Part shown: positions 32,151 to 42,973 of the stretch, one piece after another
Layout: every line of letters starts with the position of its first letter
Numbering within the stretch: position 1 is the stretch's first letter
The notes under the pieces: generated by a model
The model's input: only the letters and a program-made list of their open reading frames with translations
Databases searched by the model: none
Told to the model about the DNA's origin: nothing
Assembly (NCBI RefSeq): GCF_000474275.2
Contig: NZ_ATAE01000023.1
Coordinates: forward strand, 1-64,000
Source of the DNA: Alkalihalophilus marmarensis DSM 21297
GTDB lineage: Bacteria > Bacillota > Bacilli > Bacillales > Bacillaceae_D
Direction: 5' to 3'
Length of the DNA: 64,000 bases
Made by a program: the position numbers and the translations under genes

Positions 32151-33395
32151 ATGGAAGCGAATATACGCAGGTTTCTTCCAGGGAATGGTTCTCTGATGAA
32201 ACTAGTCATCTCCGTCATAAGTCTCATTCTCTTCGTTGGCGTGGTAATTTACGCTGTATACGAGACGACGAAGGCAACAGTAACGGTTATGGTTGATGAA
32301 GAAGAAGTAACCGTTCAAACACATGCATCAACTGTTGCTGAATTGATGATGGAGCAGGAATGGGATGTTAACGAATATGATCATATCGAACCATCACTTG
32401 ATACAGAAATTGATGGAAATATGCTTGTAACGTGGCAGCCTGCAAAGCAAGTAGCTATAACAATTGATGGCCAAGAGCAAGACGTGTGGACGACTGCTGA
32501 TACAATTGAGGAGCTTTTACACGAACTAGATATTGCCTATACAGACCATGATAATATTGAACCAGCAGTTACTACAGAAATCTCAGAGGAATTAGCTGTA
32601 AACTATGAATCTGCCTTTCAAGTTGAGCTTACTAGTGACGGTGAACAACAAGAGTTTTGGACAACTTCGACGACTGTCGCTGACTTTTTAGAAAGAGAGA
32701 ATGTTACATTAGGAGAGCTTGACCGAGTCGAACCTGCGTTAGAAGAACGCATAGACGAAGCAATAGACATCCGAGTGATTCGTGTAGAAAAAGTCACCGA
32801 TGTTGTGGAAGAAACCGTTGCATTTGGGACGGTTACCAAACGAGATGAAGACCTTGAAAATGGAAAAGAAAAAGTAGTGAATGATGGTGAAGAAGGCCAG
32901 GTTAATAAGCATTATGAAGTAGTGCTAGAAGATGGGGAAGAAATTTCTCGTGAACTAGTTAAAACGGAAACCGTAAAGGAAAGCCAAGACCGTGTCGTTG
33001 CAGTAGGTACACGTCCGGCTGCACCTAGTGTTTCGCGTAGTGCAAGCCCTAGCCCTAGTACAAATACGAATAACTCATCAGGCGGGTCATCTGAAGCAAG
33101 CAGCGGACGCACAATGACTGTGACGGCAACAGCTTATACAGCTTCGTGCAGCGGATGCAGCGGAGTGACAGCAACTGGAATTAATTTGAATAATAATCGT
33201 AATATGAAAGTGATTGCTGTTGACCCAAGTGTAATCCCTCTTGGATCTCGTGTTCATGTTGAAGGATACGGGACCGCTGTAGCGGGTGATACAGGCGGTG
33301 CAATTAAGGGTAATAAGATTGACGTCCATGTTCCGACGAAAGAAGATGCAAGACGTTGGGGACGTAAGTCAGTTAAAATCACGATTTTAGATTAA
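32151..33395 (+). CDS. yabE: Cell-wall protein with DUF348, G5 and 3D domains (YabE-like)
   Basis: A resuscitation-factor-like cell-wall protein, probably a peptidoglycan lytic enzyme. It has a short cytoplasmic N-terminus, one membrane segment (about 15-35), and three repeated ~55-residue DUF348 units containing VNYESAFQV-like strands. A G5 domain follows (near the repeated VEKVTDVVEET and TVKESQDRVVAVGTR), then a Ser/Asn-rich linker and a C-terminal 3D domain with its three Asp (AVDPSVIPLGS, AGDTGG, KIDVHV). ATG 32151 is preferred over ATG 32142, which is only 1 nt from AAGGAGG. Confidence 0.92.
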   Translation: MEANIRRFLPGNGSLMKLVISVISLILFVGVVIYAVYETTKATVTVMVDEEEVTVQTHASTVAELMMEQEWDVNEYDHIEPSLDTEIDGNMLVTWQPAKQVAITIDGQEQDVWTTADTIEELLHELDIAYTDHDNIEPAVTTEISEELAVNYESAFQVELTSDGEQQEFWTTSTTVADFLERENVTLGELDRVEPALEERIDEAIDIRVIRVEKVTDVVEETVAFGTVTKRDEDLENGKEKVVNDGEEGQVNKHYEVVLEDGEEISRELVKTETVKESQDRVVAVGTRPAAPSVSRSASPSPSTNTNNSSGGSSEASSGRTMTVTATAYTASCSGCSGVTATGINLNNNRNMKVIAVDPSVIPLGSRVHVEGYGTAVAGDTGGAIKGNKIDVHVPTKEDARRWGRKSVKITILD

Positions 33396-33418
33396 CATTC
33401 GTCTATAGTTCCGTGGAT

Positions 33419-33452
33419 GCACAGAGCGTTATCGTTCTGTGCTTTTTTTTTA
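33419..33452 (+). terminator. yabE terminator
   Basis: GCACAGAGCG pairs with CGTTCTGTGC (one wobble) around TTAT, followed by nine T. Confidence 0.9.
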
Positions 33453-33511
33453 TGGTAAAACGGTCTACAATATAAAGATCATAGAGAATGAGTACGTAAA
33501 GGAGTTCTTGG

Positions 33512-34973
<1,462 letters not shown>

Positions 34974-34974
34974 C

Positions 34975-35002
34975 ACCGTTTCCCCGCTTTTGACATAGTC
35001 TG
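34975..35002 (+). promoter_or_regulatory. Candidate sigma-K promoter of yabG
   Basis: AC (34975-34976), 17 nt, CATAGTCTG (34994-35002) matches the sigma-K pattern AC-N17-CATANNNTA except at the last base. yabG is sigma-K-dependent in B. subtilis. The leader would be very short. Confidence 0.35.
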
Positions 35003-35022
35003 AGTTGAGAGGGGGAAGTGCC

Positions 35023-35898
35023 GTGAAATTTAAAGTTGGAGATATTGTGGCTCGGCTTTCCTACAATTGCGATTTACTATTTAGAGTACAAAAGATCAGC
35101 GGGGATACAGTAGAGCTTGTAGGTGAAGAAATGCGCCTGTGGGCAGATGCCCCCTTAAATGACCTAGTGCTTATTTCAGAAGAGGAACGTACGAAGCGGA
35201 GAGAGAAGGCTTTAGAAAAAGAATTAAACTCTTACCGGCTTTTCAGGCAGGATGCCAAGCTGATGAAAGAACGTAATGAATATGAGTCTACATCTGGTTA
35301 TGAAGCGGAAGCGACCTTTTTTGAGATGCGGGGAAGAGTGCTGCATCTAGACGGTGATCCGCTCTATTTACGTAAATGTACAGAGCTTTATGAGAGACTT
35401 GGCGTACCAGTTTACGGGGTGCATGTGCCTGAAAAGGAAATGCCCGCGCAGATAGGCTCTCTTCTTGAAATGGTACAGCCAGATATTTTAGTCGTGACAG
35501 GGCACGATGCTTTTCTGAAAGGAAAAGGCGACGAGAATGATCTGCGTTCTTACCGGCATACAAAGCAGTTTGCCGAATGCGTGAGGATTGCTAGGAAGCA
35601 TGTTGCTCATCGCGATGAATTAGTTATTTTCGCAGGAGCATGCCAATCTCATTTTGAAACATTGATCAGGGCAGGGGCTAATTTTGCAAGCTCCCCTGAA
35701 CGGGTGAATATCCACGCCCTTGATCCTGTGTATATAGCCGCTAGAGTAAGTTTAACCTCTTTTATGGACCGGATTGGTTTGTGGGATGTACTGCGAAATA
35801 CAATCACTGGGGAGAAGGGGCTCGGAGGCATCGAAACCCGAGGGGTCATGAGACGAGGAATGCCGACCAAACAAGAGTATCAGCCAGAAGAGGGCTGA
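35023..35898 (+). CDS. yabG: Sporulation-specific protease YabG
   Basis: A Cys protease that processes spore-coat proteins late in sporulation. The 291 residues begin VKFKVGDIVARLSYNCDLLF, as in B. subtilis YabG. The central part contains VHVPEKEMP, ILVVTGHDAF and the Cys/His-bearing IFAGACQSHFE; the C-terminal GGIETRGVMRRGMPT is well conserved. GTG 35023 follows AGAGGGGGAAG; TTG 35005 would precede that site. The stop codon lies inside its terminator stem. Confidence 0.94.
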   Translation: MKFKVGDIVARLSYNCDLLFRVQKISGDTVELVGEEMRLWADAPLNDLVLISEEERTKRREKALEKELNSYRLFRQDAKLMKERNEYESTSGYEAEATFFEMRGRVLHLDGDPLYLRKCTELYERLGVPVYGVHVPEKEMPAQIGSLLEMVQPDILVVTGHDAFLKGKGDENDLRSYRHTKQFAECVRIARKHVAHRDELVIFAGACQSHFETLIRAGANFASSPERVNIHALDPVYIAARVSLTSFMDRIGLWDVLRNTITGEKGLGGIETRGVMRRGMPTKQEYQPEEG

Positions 35899-35914
35899 TA
35901 CTCTTGTTTTTTAT
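35871..35914 (+). terminator. yabG terminator overlapping the stop codon
   Basis: ACAAGAGTATCAGCC (35871-35885) pairs perfectly with GGCTGATACTCTTGT (35893-35907), followed by a T-run. The yabG stop TGA (35896-35898) is in the 3' arm. Confidence 0.92.
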
Positions 35915-36006
35915 AAGGAAAATATAGAATATGTACATAAAATAAGACAAACTTAGACAAAATAAAGAAGCATAAAAAAATAGTTGCACGGATTTTGTTG
36001 AAAGCA

Positions 36007-36036
36007 TTGACAATAGATATGTCCAATTGATATAAT
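36007..36036 (+). promoter_or_regulatory. veg promoter, upstream
   Basis: TTGACA (36007-36012), 18 nt, TATAAT (36031-36036): both hexamers at consensus. Confidence 0.85.
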
Positions 36037-36047
36037 TTAAAATTTAT

Positions 36048-36076
36048 TTGACAAAATTAGATAAGCGTGCTATACT
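36048..36076 (+). promoter_or_regulatory. veg promoter, downstream
   Basis: TTGACA (36048-36053), 17 nt, TATACT (36071-36076), set in tandem with the first. B. subtilis veg also has two promoters and is among its strongest. Confidence 0.9.
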
Positions 36077-36104
36077 ACATATAAGAGTGAGGTGGGGTGT
36101 AATA

Positions 36105-36368
36105 ATGGGAAAAACGTTGATAGACATTAAGCGTGCACTAGATGCCAATGTTGGTAAACGGATCACAATTAAAGCCAATGGCGGCCGTCGTAAAACGATG
36201 GAACGTTCTGGGCTTTTAGAAGAAACATACCCTTCAGTTTTCATCGTGAAATTAGATGAACAACAGAATGCATTTGAACGTGTATCGTATAGTTACGCAG
36301 ATATCTTAACTGAAACTGTGGAACTTATGTTATGTGATGAGGGTGAAAGTGCCCAAGCCCTTAAGTAA
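36105..36368 (+). CDS. veg: Veg protein
   Basis: A small, highly expressed protein of 87 residues. It begins [20 protein letters not shown] and contains [13 protein letters not shown], as in B. subtilis Veg, which has been linked to biofilm regulation and spore outgrowth. It is fed by two tandem consensus promoters and ends in a strong terminator. ATG 36105 is used; an upstream TTG lies in the promoter -35. Confidence 0.95.
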   Translation: MGKTLIDIKRALDANVGKRITIKANGGRRKTMERSGLLEETYPSVFIVKLDEQQNAFERVSYSYADILTETVELMLCDEGESAQALK

Positions 36369-36400
36369 GTCCAACATAGAATCATCATAGATGACATACA

Positions 36401-36441
36401 GTGACTCCCTAATGCCAGCATTAGGGAGTCATCTTTTTTTA
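36401..36441 (+). terminator. veg terminator
   Basis: GTGACTCCCTAATGC (36401-36415) pairs with GCATTAGGGAGTCAT (36418-36432), then C and seven T. Confidence 0.95.
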
Positions 36442-36539
36442 TATGCAGCACAAGCTATAAATGTCGTCACAAAAGATTGACGGCTTGATCATTTTATTGG
36501 CATGTGCCGTTAGCGATTTCTTATAAGGAGCTGGTTATC

Positions 36540-36725
36540 GTGAGCAGAAGACGTGGTGTGATGTCTGAGCAATTCAAAGAGGAGCTGGCGCGTGAGCTTG
36601 GCTTTTATGATACGGTTCAAAAAGAAGGCTGGGGCGGTATCCGCTCAAGAGATGCTGGAAACATGGTCAAACGAGCAGTTGAAATAGCTGAGAGGAAGTT
36701 AACGGAACAAAATGGCTCAAAATAA
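36540..36725 (+). CDS. sspF: Small acid-soluble spore protein, alpha/beta type (SspF-like)
   Basis: A DNA-binding protein of dormant spores. The 61 residues begin [20 protein letters not shown] and contain [28 protein letters not shown]-like sequence, matching B. subtilis SspF. The start is GTG 36540, 9 nt after AAGGAG; an upstream in-frame start at 36504 lacks a ribosome-binding site. A sigma-G promoter is expected, but I could not place a convincing one. Confidence 0.93.
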   Translation: MSRRRGVMSEQFKEELARELGFYDTVQKEGWGGIRSRDAGNMVKRAVEIAERKLTEQNGSK

Positions 36726-36734
36726 TGGAAAAGA

Positions 36735-36764
36735 AGGCCGGGGCATTTGTCTCGGCCTTTTATA
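36735..36764 (+). terminator. sspF terminator
   Basis: AAGGCCGGG pairs with CTCGGCCTT (one wobble), followed by T residues. Confidence 0.85.
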
Positions 36765-36870
36765 CACCTATACTGGGCCCCATTTCTAGTATAAAAATGT
36801 CGTTGCTGTGGTATGTTGGTGGAACAAGTGATAAAATAACGTAAGCAAATGGATAGTATAGAAGGTGACA

Positions 36871-37728
36871 ATGGTGAAATGTTCAGTTAAAGCTCCTGCG
36901 AAGATTAATTTATCATTAGATGCAATAAGAAAAAGAGAAGATGGCTATCACGAAGTTGAAATGATTATGACCACAGTAGACCTTGCTGACCGTATTGATT
37001 TGACCTTGACTGAAGACGGGAAAATTAAGGTGGATGTGTCAGAAGGCTTTGTACCTAGTGATCATCGTAATTTAGCTTATCAAGCGGCTTCACTGCTTCA
37101 AGAACGTTACAAAGTGAAGCAAGGTGTATCCATTTATATTACGAAGCGAATACCGGTTGCTGCTGGACTTGCTGGGGGCAGCAGTGACGCTGCGGCAACA
37201 TTAAAGGGGTTAAATGACCTTTGGGCACTTGGATTAAGTCTGGATGAACTGGCTCGTATCGGTGCAGAAATTGGTTCGGACGTTTCATTTTGTGTATACG
37301 GAGGAACAGCATTAGCAACCGGCCGTGGAGAGATCATTACACATATTGAATCACCGCCGCCTTGCTGGGTCATTCTTGCCAAACCGCCAATCGGAGTATC
37401 TACAGCAGATGTTTACAAAAGGTTAAAGGTAGAAGAAGTAGAACATGCTAAAACAGAAGAGATGATTAAAGCGATTAAGAATCGAGATTTTAATGGAATT
37501 TGTGATCATCTACATAATGTTCTTGAGACGGTCACTCTCGAGATGCATCCGGAAGTCCGCCATATTAAAGAACAGATGCAACGTTTTGGTGCAGACGGCG
37601 TATTAATGAGCGGGAGCGGTCCGACGGTATTTGGCTTAGTTGAAAAAGAGTCTAGGCTGCATAGAGTCTATAACGGCTTACGTGGTTTCTGTAGTGATGT
37701 GCATGCAGTTCGATTAATTCGTTCCTAG
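36871..37728 (+). CDS. ispE: 4-diphosphocytidyl-2-C-methyl-D-erythritol kinase
   Basis: GHMP-family kinase of the MEP isoprenoid pathway. The 285 residues show [12 protein letters not shown] near the N-terminus, the ATP loop [20 protein letters not shown] and the C-terminal [16 protein letters not shown] 36871 and GTG 36874 are both close to GAAGGTG; ATG is taken. It lies between sspF and purR, as in B. subtilis. Confidence 0.96.
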   Translation: MVKCSVKAPAKINLSLDAIRKREDGYHEVEMIMTTVDLADRIDLTLTEDGKIKVDVSEGFVPSDHRNLAYQAASLLQERYKVKQGVSIYITKRIPVAAGLAGGSSDAAATLKGLNDLWALGLSLDELARIGAEIGSDVSFCVYGGTALATGRGEIITHIESPPPCWVILAKPPIGVSTADVYKRLKVEEVEHAKTEEMIKAIKNRDFNGICDHLHNVLETVTLEMHPEVRHIKEQMQRFGADGVLMSGSGPTVFGLVEKESRLHRVYNGLRGFCSDVHAVRLIRS

Positions 37729-37733
37729 TCTAC

Positions 37734-37763
37734 TTGCTAAAAACCGTACAAAAGTGGTATCTT
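37734..37763 (+). promoter_or_regulatory. purR promoter
   Basis: TTGCTA (37734-37739), 18 nt, TATCTT (37758-37763). The spacer is largely occupied by a candidate PurR box. Confidence 0.5.
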
Positions 37764-37783
37764 ATAAGTAATCATTCGGTTTT
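37740..37783. promoter_or_regulatory. Paired PurR boxes upstream of purR
   Basis: AAAACCGTACAAA (37740-37752, + strand) and AAAACCGAATGAT (37783-37771, - strand) resemble AWWWCCGAACWWT with one to three mismatches. They face each other across 18 nt, close to the 16-17 nt described for B. subtilis PurR operators. Suggests autorepression. Confidence 0.5.
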
Positions 37784-37795
37784 AGTGGGGGTATT

Positions 37796-38647
37796 ATGAA
37801 AAAATTAAAACGAAGCGGACGGCTGGTCGATATGACTTACTACATGCTGCAACATCCGCATGAAGTAATATCACTTACGTATTTTGCAGAAAGATATCAA
37901 TCGGCTAAATCATCGATAAGTGAGGATTTAGTCATTGTCAAAGAAATATTTGAGCAAGAAGGCTATGGCACGCTTCTGACTATTCCAGGTGCAAGCGGCG
38001 GTGTGAAGTTTATGCCAAAGGTAGGAAAAGAAGAAGCGAGTCAGATTGTCGATGAAGTCATCGAGCAATTAGCCGTGGCAGACCGTATTTTGCCTGGCGG
38101 TTATTTATATTTGATGGATTTATTAGGCAGTCCTCGTTTCATTCGTGATGTCGGGAGACTATTTGCCTCAGTCCTCGCTCACAAAAAAATTGATGCGGTT
38201 ATGACTGTCGCAACAAAAGGGATTCCGCTTGCATATGCGGTAGCCGAATATTTAGATGTACCTGTCAGTATCGTAAGGCGGGATCACCGTGTGACGGAAG
38301 GATCCATGGTAAGTATCAATTATGTTTCAGGGTCTTCAAAGCGTATTCAGACGATGACACTTGCTAGAAGAAGCTTGGCTCCAGGTTCAAGAGTCTTCAT
38401 TGTCGATGATTTTATGAAAGCTGGCGGAACAATTCGTGGTATGATGGATTTATTAGAGGAGTTCCAAGCTGAACTGGTTGGTATCGGAGTTTTAGTTGAA
38501 TCAGAAGAAGTAGAAGAGCGCCTTGTCGATGAATATATGTCGATTACCCGTTTATCCGATGTAAATGTCAAAGAAAAGACGATTGAAGTGGAAGCGGGCA
38601 ATGTACTTGAAAAACTTGTACCGATTGCAGAGGAGGAATTATCATGA
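37796..38647 (+). CDS. purR: Purine operon repressor PurR
   Basis: Represses purine synthesis and transport genes; PRPP binding releases it from DNA. The 283 residues have an N-terminal winged helix (about 1-75, [20 protein letters not shown] at its start) and a type I phosphoribosyltransferase-like domain with the PRPP motif [13 protein letters not shown]. It overlaps ridA by 4 nt. The upstream region carries candidate PurR boxes. Confidence 0.96.
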   Translation: MKKLKRSGRLVDMTYYMLQHPHEVISLTYFAERYQSAKSSISEDLVIVKEIFEQEGYGTLLTIPGASGGVKFMPKVGKEEASQIVDEVIEQLAVADRILPGGYLYLMDLLGSPRFIRDVGRLFASVLAHKKIDAVMTVATKGIPLAYAVAEYLDVPVSIVRRDHRVTEGSMVSINYVSGSSKRIQTMTLARRSLAPGSRVFIVDDFMKAGGTIRGMMDLLEEFQAELVGIGVLVESEEVEERLVDEYMSITRLSDVNVKEKTIEVEAGNVLEKLVPIAEEELS

Positions 38648-39018
38648 AAGTAGTTCACACAAACAACGCACCAGATGCTATTGGCCCATACTCACAAGGA
38701 ATCATTGTAAACAATATGTTTTACAGCTCAGGCCAGATCCCATTGACTGCAGATGGAGACTTGATTAACGGCACAGTGGAAGAACAAACGCATCAAGTAT
38801 TCAAAAATCTTAAAGCGGTTCTAGAAGAAGCTGGTGCTTCACTTGAGTCCGTAGTAAAAGCAACTGTATTTATTAAAGATATGAATGATTTCCCTCGCAT
38901 TAACGAGGTGTACGGCGAATATTTCAGCAATCACAAACCTGCTCGATCATGCGTAGAGGTTGCGCGTCTTCCGAAAGACGTTCTTGTTGAAATTGAAGTG
39001 ATTGCTCTAGTTAAATAA
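38644..39018 (+). CDS. ridA: RidA family enamine/imine deaminase
   Basis: Hydrolyses reactive enamine/imine intermediates from PLP enzymes; the B. subtilis YabJ counterpart. The 124 residues show [22 protein letters not shown] and the C-terminal catalytic Arg in [20 protein letters not shown]. The 4-nt overlap with purR indicates a bicistronic unit. A weak hairpin with T-run lies at about 39032-39062. Confidence 0.95.
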   Translation: MKVVHTNNAPDAIGPYSQGIIVNNMFYSSGQIPLTADGDLINGTVEEQTHQVFKNLKAVLEEAGASLESVVKATVFIKDMNDFPRINEVYGEYFSNHKPARSCVEVARLPKDVLVEIEVIALVK

Positions 39019-39126
39019 GTGTAAGATATTTTTGAGGCTATGCTCTGCGCATGGTCTTTTTTGTGCAGTGAAATAAATAGGTGTAACAACTAAAATTAAA
39101 AGATTATAAATTTTCTTTCTATAAAA

Positions 39127-39153
39127 GAAGGAAATAGTCATTTTACAGAGAAT
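39127..39153 (+). promoter_or_regulatory. spoVG promoter (sigma-H)
   Basis: GAAGGAAAT (39127-39135), 11 nt, AGAGAAT (39147-39153) fits the sigma-H consensus RNAGGAWWW and RNNGAAT fully. It lies in AT-rich sequence, the kind AbrB occupies in B. subtilis. Confidence 0.88.
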
Positions 39154-39170
39154 TGTTATAGCATGAATAA

Positions 39171-39488
<318 letters not shown>

Positions 39489-39497
39489 AACCTTCTG

Positions 39498-39528
39498 AGC
39501 CTATCATTTTTGATAGGCTTTTTATTTT
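39498..39528 (+). terminator. spoVG terminator
   Basis: AGCCTATCA (39498-39506) pairs with TGATAGGCT (39511-39519), followed by T residues. Confidence 0.9.
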
Positions 39529-39667
39529 TGATTAGCTTTATTATAACAAGGTGATCATCCTACCATAATTTTTTACTTTGTCGTGGTCTCGTTCCCTCTG
39601 CCATGCTGTTAAAGTGAAAAGTTCAAGAAGCTGACATATCCAGTTTGATACAACTGATGAACAGTCC

Positions 39668-39696
39668 TTGAAAAGACAGCGGTTTTAGGATATATT
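39668..39696 (+). promoter_or_regulatory. glmU promoter
   Basis: TTGAAA (39668-39673), 17 nt, TATATT (39691-39696), 33 nt before the start codon. Confidence 0.7.
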
Positions 39697-39729
39697 CGTA
39701 ATGGAAAAAGGAACACTTGGGGGGAAACC

Positions 39730-41088
39730 ATGAGTAATCGGTTTGCGGTTATTTTAGCAGCAGGTCAAGGAACGAGAATGAAATCAAAACTCTATAAAGT
39801 GCTTCATCCTGTAAATGGAAAGCCAATGGTTCAACATGTCGTTGATCAAGTCTTAGCGCTCGGCTTTGATGAAACAGTCACAATCGTAGGTCACGGAGCA
39901 GAAGTCGTACAAGAGCAGCTTGGTGATCAAGTGAAGTATGCTGTCCAAACAGAACAACTTGGAACCGGTCATGCAGTTATGCAAGCAGAAGATATTCTTG
40001 CAGATAAAAAAGGGGTTACGGTTGTTTTGTGTGGAGATACACCACTTTTAACTTCTGAAACGATTGAGAAGCTTTTAGCTCATCATGAACAAGAAGGGGC
40101 TAAAGCATCTATCCTAACAGCTCTAGCAGATGATCCAACGGGTTACGGACGTATCGTTCGCAATAATGAAGGGCTTGTTGAACGAATTGTTGAGCATAAA
40201 GATGCGACAGAAGAAGAGAAGAATATTCAAGAGATTAATACAGGAACGTACTGCTTTGACAATGAGGCTTTATTTGCTTCGTTAAAAAATGTCGGAAATG
40301 ATAATGCGCAAGGCGAGTATTATCTGCCTGATGTAATTGAGATCTTGCAACAGCAAGGCGAAGTCATTTCGGCTTATCAAACACCTAAGTTTGAGGAAAC
40401 GCTTGGAGTGAATGATCGAGTTGCTTTAGCACAAGCAGAGCGAATCATGAAGCAACGTACGAATGAACATTGGATGCGCCAAGGGGTAACCCTGATTGAT
40501 CCAGATCACACGTATATTTCTACAGATGCTACGATTGGTCAAGATACAGTGATTTATCCGGGAACCGTTATCAAAGGTGATGTGACAATTGGATCTGAGT
40601 GCGTGATCGGTCCTCATTCTGAGATTAAAGACAGTAAAATTGGAGATCGTACAACGATCCGTCAGTCGGTTGTTCATGACAGTGAGGCAGGGACCGATGT
40701 GGCAATTGGACCGTTTGCTCATATCAGACCAAAATCAGAAATCGGCAACGAGGTACGTGTCGGAAACTTTGTTGAAGTGAAGAAATCTACACTTGGCAAT
40801 CGCAGCAAAGCCTCTCATTTAAGTTATATTGGAGATGCTGAGATTGGTGAAGATGTGAATTTCAGCTGTGGTGCCGTAACGGTAAATTATGACGGTAAAA
40901 ATAAGTTTTTAACAAAGATTGAAGACGGTGCTTTTGTAGGTTGTAACGCCAATTTGATTGCACCAGTTACAGTCGGTAAAAATGCCCTTGTTGCAGCGGG
41001 TTCGACAATTACAGATGATGTACCTGGCGAAGCGTTATCGATCGCCCGTGCTCGTCAAACAAATAAAGAAGGCTATCAAAAGAAATAA
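39730..41088 (+). CDS. glmU: Bifunctional UDP-N-acetylglucosamine pyrophosphorylase / glucosamine-1-phosphate acetyltransferase
   Basis: Makes UDP-GlcNAc for peptidoglycan and teichoic acids. The 452 residues have an N-terminal nucleotidyltransferase domain ([28 protein letters not shown]) and a C-terminal left-handed beta-helix with hexapeptide repeats from about residue 250, including [11 protein letters not shown] and NYDGKNK. It begins the glmU-prs-ctc cluster. Confidence 0.97.
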   Translation: MSNRFAVILAAGQGTRMKSKLYKVLHPVNGKPMVQHVVDQVLALGFDETVTIVGHGAEVVQEQLGDQVKYAVQTEQLGTGHAVMQAEDILADKKGVTVVLCGDTPLLTSETIEKLLAHHEQEGAKASILTALADDPTGYGRIVRNNEGLVERIVEHKDATEEEKNIQEINTGTYCFDNEALFASLKNVGNDNAQGEYYLPDVIEILQQQGEVISAYQTPKFEETLGVNDRVALAQAERIMKQRTNEHWMRQGVTLIDPDHTYISTDATIGQDTVIYPGTVIKGDVTIGSECVIGPHSEIKDSKIGDRTTIRQSVVHDSEAGTDVAIGPFAHIRPKSEIGNEVRVGNFVEVKKSTLGNRSKASHLSYIGDAEIGEDVNFSCGAVTVNYDGKNKFLTKIEDGAFVGCNANLIAPVTVGKNALVAAGSTITDDVPGEALSIARARQTNKEGYQKK

Positions 41089-41158
41089 TACGTGTTAAAA
41101 GTGCCATGCACAAAACAAGTGAGTGTATTGATACATTATTATCTGGAGGGTATTTATA

Positions 41159-42109
41159 ATGGCTAAATATGGTGATCCAAGCTTAAAGGTTTTTACATTA
41201 AACTCAAATAAGGACTTAGCTCATGAAATCTCAGAGCATATCGGAGTTCCTCTTGGGAAAAGTTCTGTAACTCGTTTTAGTGATGGAGAAGTTCAAATTA
41301 ATATCGAAGAAAGTATTCGCGGCTGTGATGTGTATTTGATTCAATCTACATCAGCTCCAGCAAATGAACATATTATGGAACTGTTAATTATGATTGATGC
41401 AATGAAACGTGCATCAGCTAAAACAATTAATGTTGTTATGCCATACTACGGTTATGCACGTCAAGACCGTAAAGCACGTGCGCGTGAGCCGATCACTGCA
41501 AAGCTTGTAGCGAACCTTATTGAAACAGCTGGTGCTACGCGAGTATTAACTCTTGATTTACATGCTACTCAAATTCAAGGCTTCTTCGATATTCCAGTTG
41601 ATCAGTTAATGGGTGTACCTATTTTAGCCGACTATTTCCAAGAAAAGCAGCTTGATGATATTGTTGTCGTTTCTCCAGACCATGGCGGAGTTGTTCGTGC
41701 ACGTAAAATGGCTGACCGCTTAAAAGCACCAATTGCTATTATTGATAAACGCCGTCCTAAGCCGAATGTAGCCGAAGTGATGAATATTGTCGGTAACATT
41801 GAAGGAAAAACAGCGATTATTATTGACGATATTATTGATACAGCAGGCACAATTACATTAGCTGCTAATGCCTTAGTAGAACACGGTGCAAAAGAAGTGT
41901 ATGCATGTTGTACCCACCCTGTATTATCAGGCCCTGCTATGGAGCGTATTGATAACTCTAAGATTAAGGAATTAGTAGTTACAAATACGATTCCGTTAGA
42001 TGAAGATAAGAAGATTGAAAAGGTTACTCCGCTTTCAGTTGCTGCATTAATGGGTGAGGCAATTATCCGTGTTCATGAGCACGCATCAGTAAGTAAGCTA
42101 TTTGATTAA
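41159..42109 (+). CDS. prs: Ribose-phosphate pyrophosphokinase
   Basis: Makes PRPP from ribose 5-phosphate and ATP, feeding purine, pyrimidine, His and Trp synthesis and setting the PurR effector level. The 316 residues contain the flexible catalytic loop [43 protein letters not shown] and the PRPP motif [12 protein letters not shown]. An RBS TGGAGGGT precedes the start. It follows glmU by 70 nt. Confidence 0.98.
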   Translation: MAKYGDPSLKVFTLNSNKDLAHEISEHIGVPLGKSSVTRFSDGEVQINIEESIRGCDVYLIQSTSAPANEHIMELLIMIDAMKRASAKTINVVMPYYGYARQDRKARAREPITAKLVANLIETAGATRVLTLDLHATQIQGFFDIPVDQLMGVPILADYFQEKQLDDIVVVSPDHGGVVRARKMADRLKAPIAIIDKRRPKPNVAEVMNIVGNIEGKTAIIIDDIIDTAGTITLAANALVEHGAKEVYACCTHPVLSGPAMERIDNSKIKELVVTNTIPLDEDKKIEKVTPLSVAALMGEAIIRVHEHASVSKLFD

Positions 42110-42180
42110 TAGTAAGATTGTACAGCGGAATTTTTTTGCAAGTGTAATGCTGTTTAAATGAGTTAATTTCATAAAAAGCC

Positions 42181-42206
42181 GTTTTAAATCGATGTAATTA
42201 GGGAAC
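42181..42206 (+). promoter_or_regulatory. Candidate sigma-B promoter of ctc
   Basis: GTTTTA (42181-42186), 14 nt, GGGAAC (42201-42206) resembles the sigma-B pattern GTTTAA-N12-15-GGGWAW. ctc is a classic sigma-B gene in B. subtilis. Confidence 0.5.
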
Positions 42207-42248
42207 AAAGTATATAGACGCAATGGAATCTAATTAGAGGTGATAATA

Positions 42249-42884
42249 ATGGCAACAACATTACAAGCTAATCCACGTACAGACTTAACAGGTTCTGCAA
42301 CAAGACAGATTCGAAAAGATGGACATGTTCCAGCTATATTATATGGTAATAAGATTGAGAGTAAGCCTGTATATGTAGAAAGTGTAGAATTTTTAAAGAC
42401 GGTTCGTGAGGTAGGAAAGAATGGATTGTTTTCTTTAAATGTTGATGGAAGCAAACATCAAGTCATGATCCACGATGTACAAATCGATCCGCTTAAAAAT
42501 GAGTATGTACACGTTGATTTCTTTGAAGTCGATATGAAATCAGAGATTGATGCTGATGTACCTGTACGCTTAAAAGGTGAAGCCCCGGGAACAAAAGAAG
42601 GCGGCGTGCTGTCTCATTTGCTTTATGATATTTCAGTGAAATGTCTTCCTAATGATATTCCAGAGGAAATCGAAGTTGATGTATCTGGGTTGAATATTGG
42701 TGATTCAATTCAGATTACAGACTTACGTGATAAAGTCTCTGTTGATATTACAAATGAAGACGAAGAAACAGTTGTGACAGTTCAGCCTCCTACAGTAGTA
42801 GAAGAGACGGATGAAGAAGCTGATTCAGATGAAGAGCCAGAAGTAATTAATCAAGACGATTCTGATTCAGAGAAAGAAGAATAA
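42249..42884 (+). CDS. ctc: Ribosomal protein L25/general stress protein Ctc
   Basis: A 5S-rRNA-binding protein of the large subunit, made under stress in Bacillus. The 211 residues have the N-terminal L25 domain (about 1-95, with LTGSATRQIRKDGHVPAILYG), a C-terminal TL5-type beta domain and a very acidic tail of Asp/Glu/Ser. ATG 42249 follows AGAGGTGAT; GTG 42240 overlaps that site. Confidence 0.95.
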   Translation: MATTLQANPRTDLTGSATRQIRKDGHVPAILYGNKIESKPVYVESVEFLKTVREVGKNGLFSLNVDGSKHQVMIHDVQIDPLKNEYVHVDFFEVDMKSEIDADVPVRLKGEAPGTKEGGVLSHLLYDISVKCLPNDIPEEIEVDVSGLNIGDSIQITDLRDKVSVDITNEDEETVVTVQPPTVVEETDEEADSDEEPEVINQDDSDSEKEE

Positions 42885-42911
42885 TAATCGAATAAGATGT
42901 TGTTTACGTTT

Positions 42912-42944
42912 AAAAAGGTATAGCCGCGAGGTTATACCTTTTTA
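42912..42944 (+). terminator. ctc terminator
   Basis: AAAAAGGTATAGCC (42912-42925) pairs with GGTTATACCTTTTT (42930-42943), one wobble. Confidence 0.9.
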
Positions 42945-42973
42945 GGGCGTTGCAACTGAAAGGTTGTGACAAG

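Noticed and set aside
36440-36530. Sigma-G promoter of sspF
   Set aside because: CATTTTA at 36490 suits a -10, but no GHATR lies 17-18 nt upstream.
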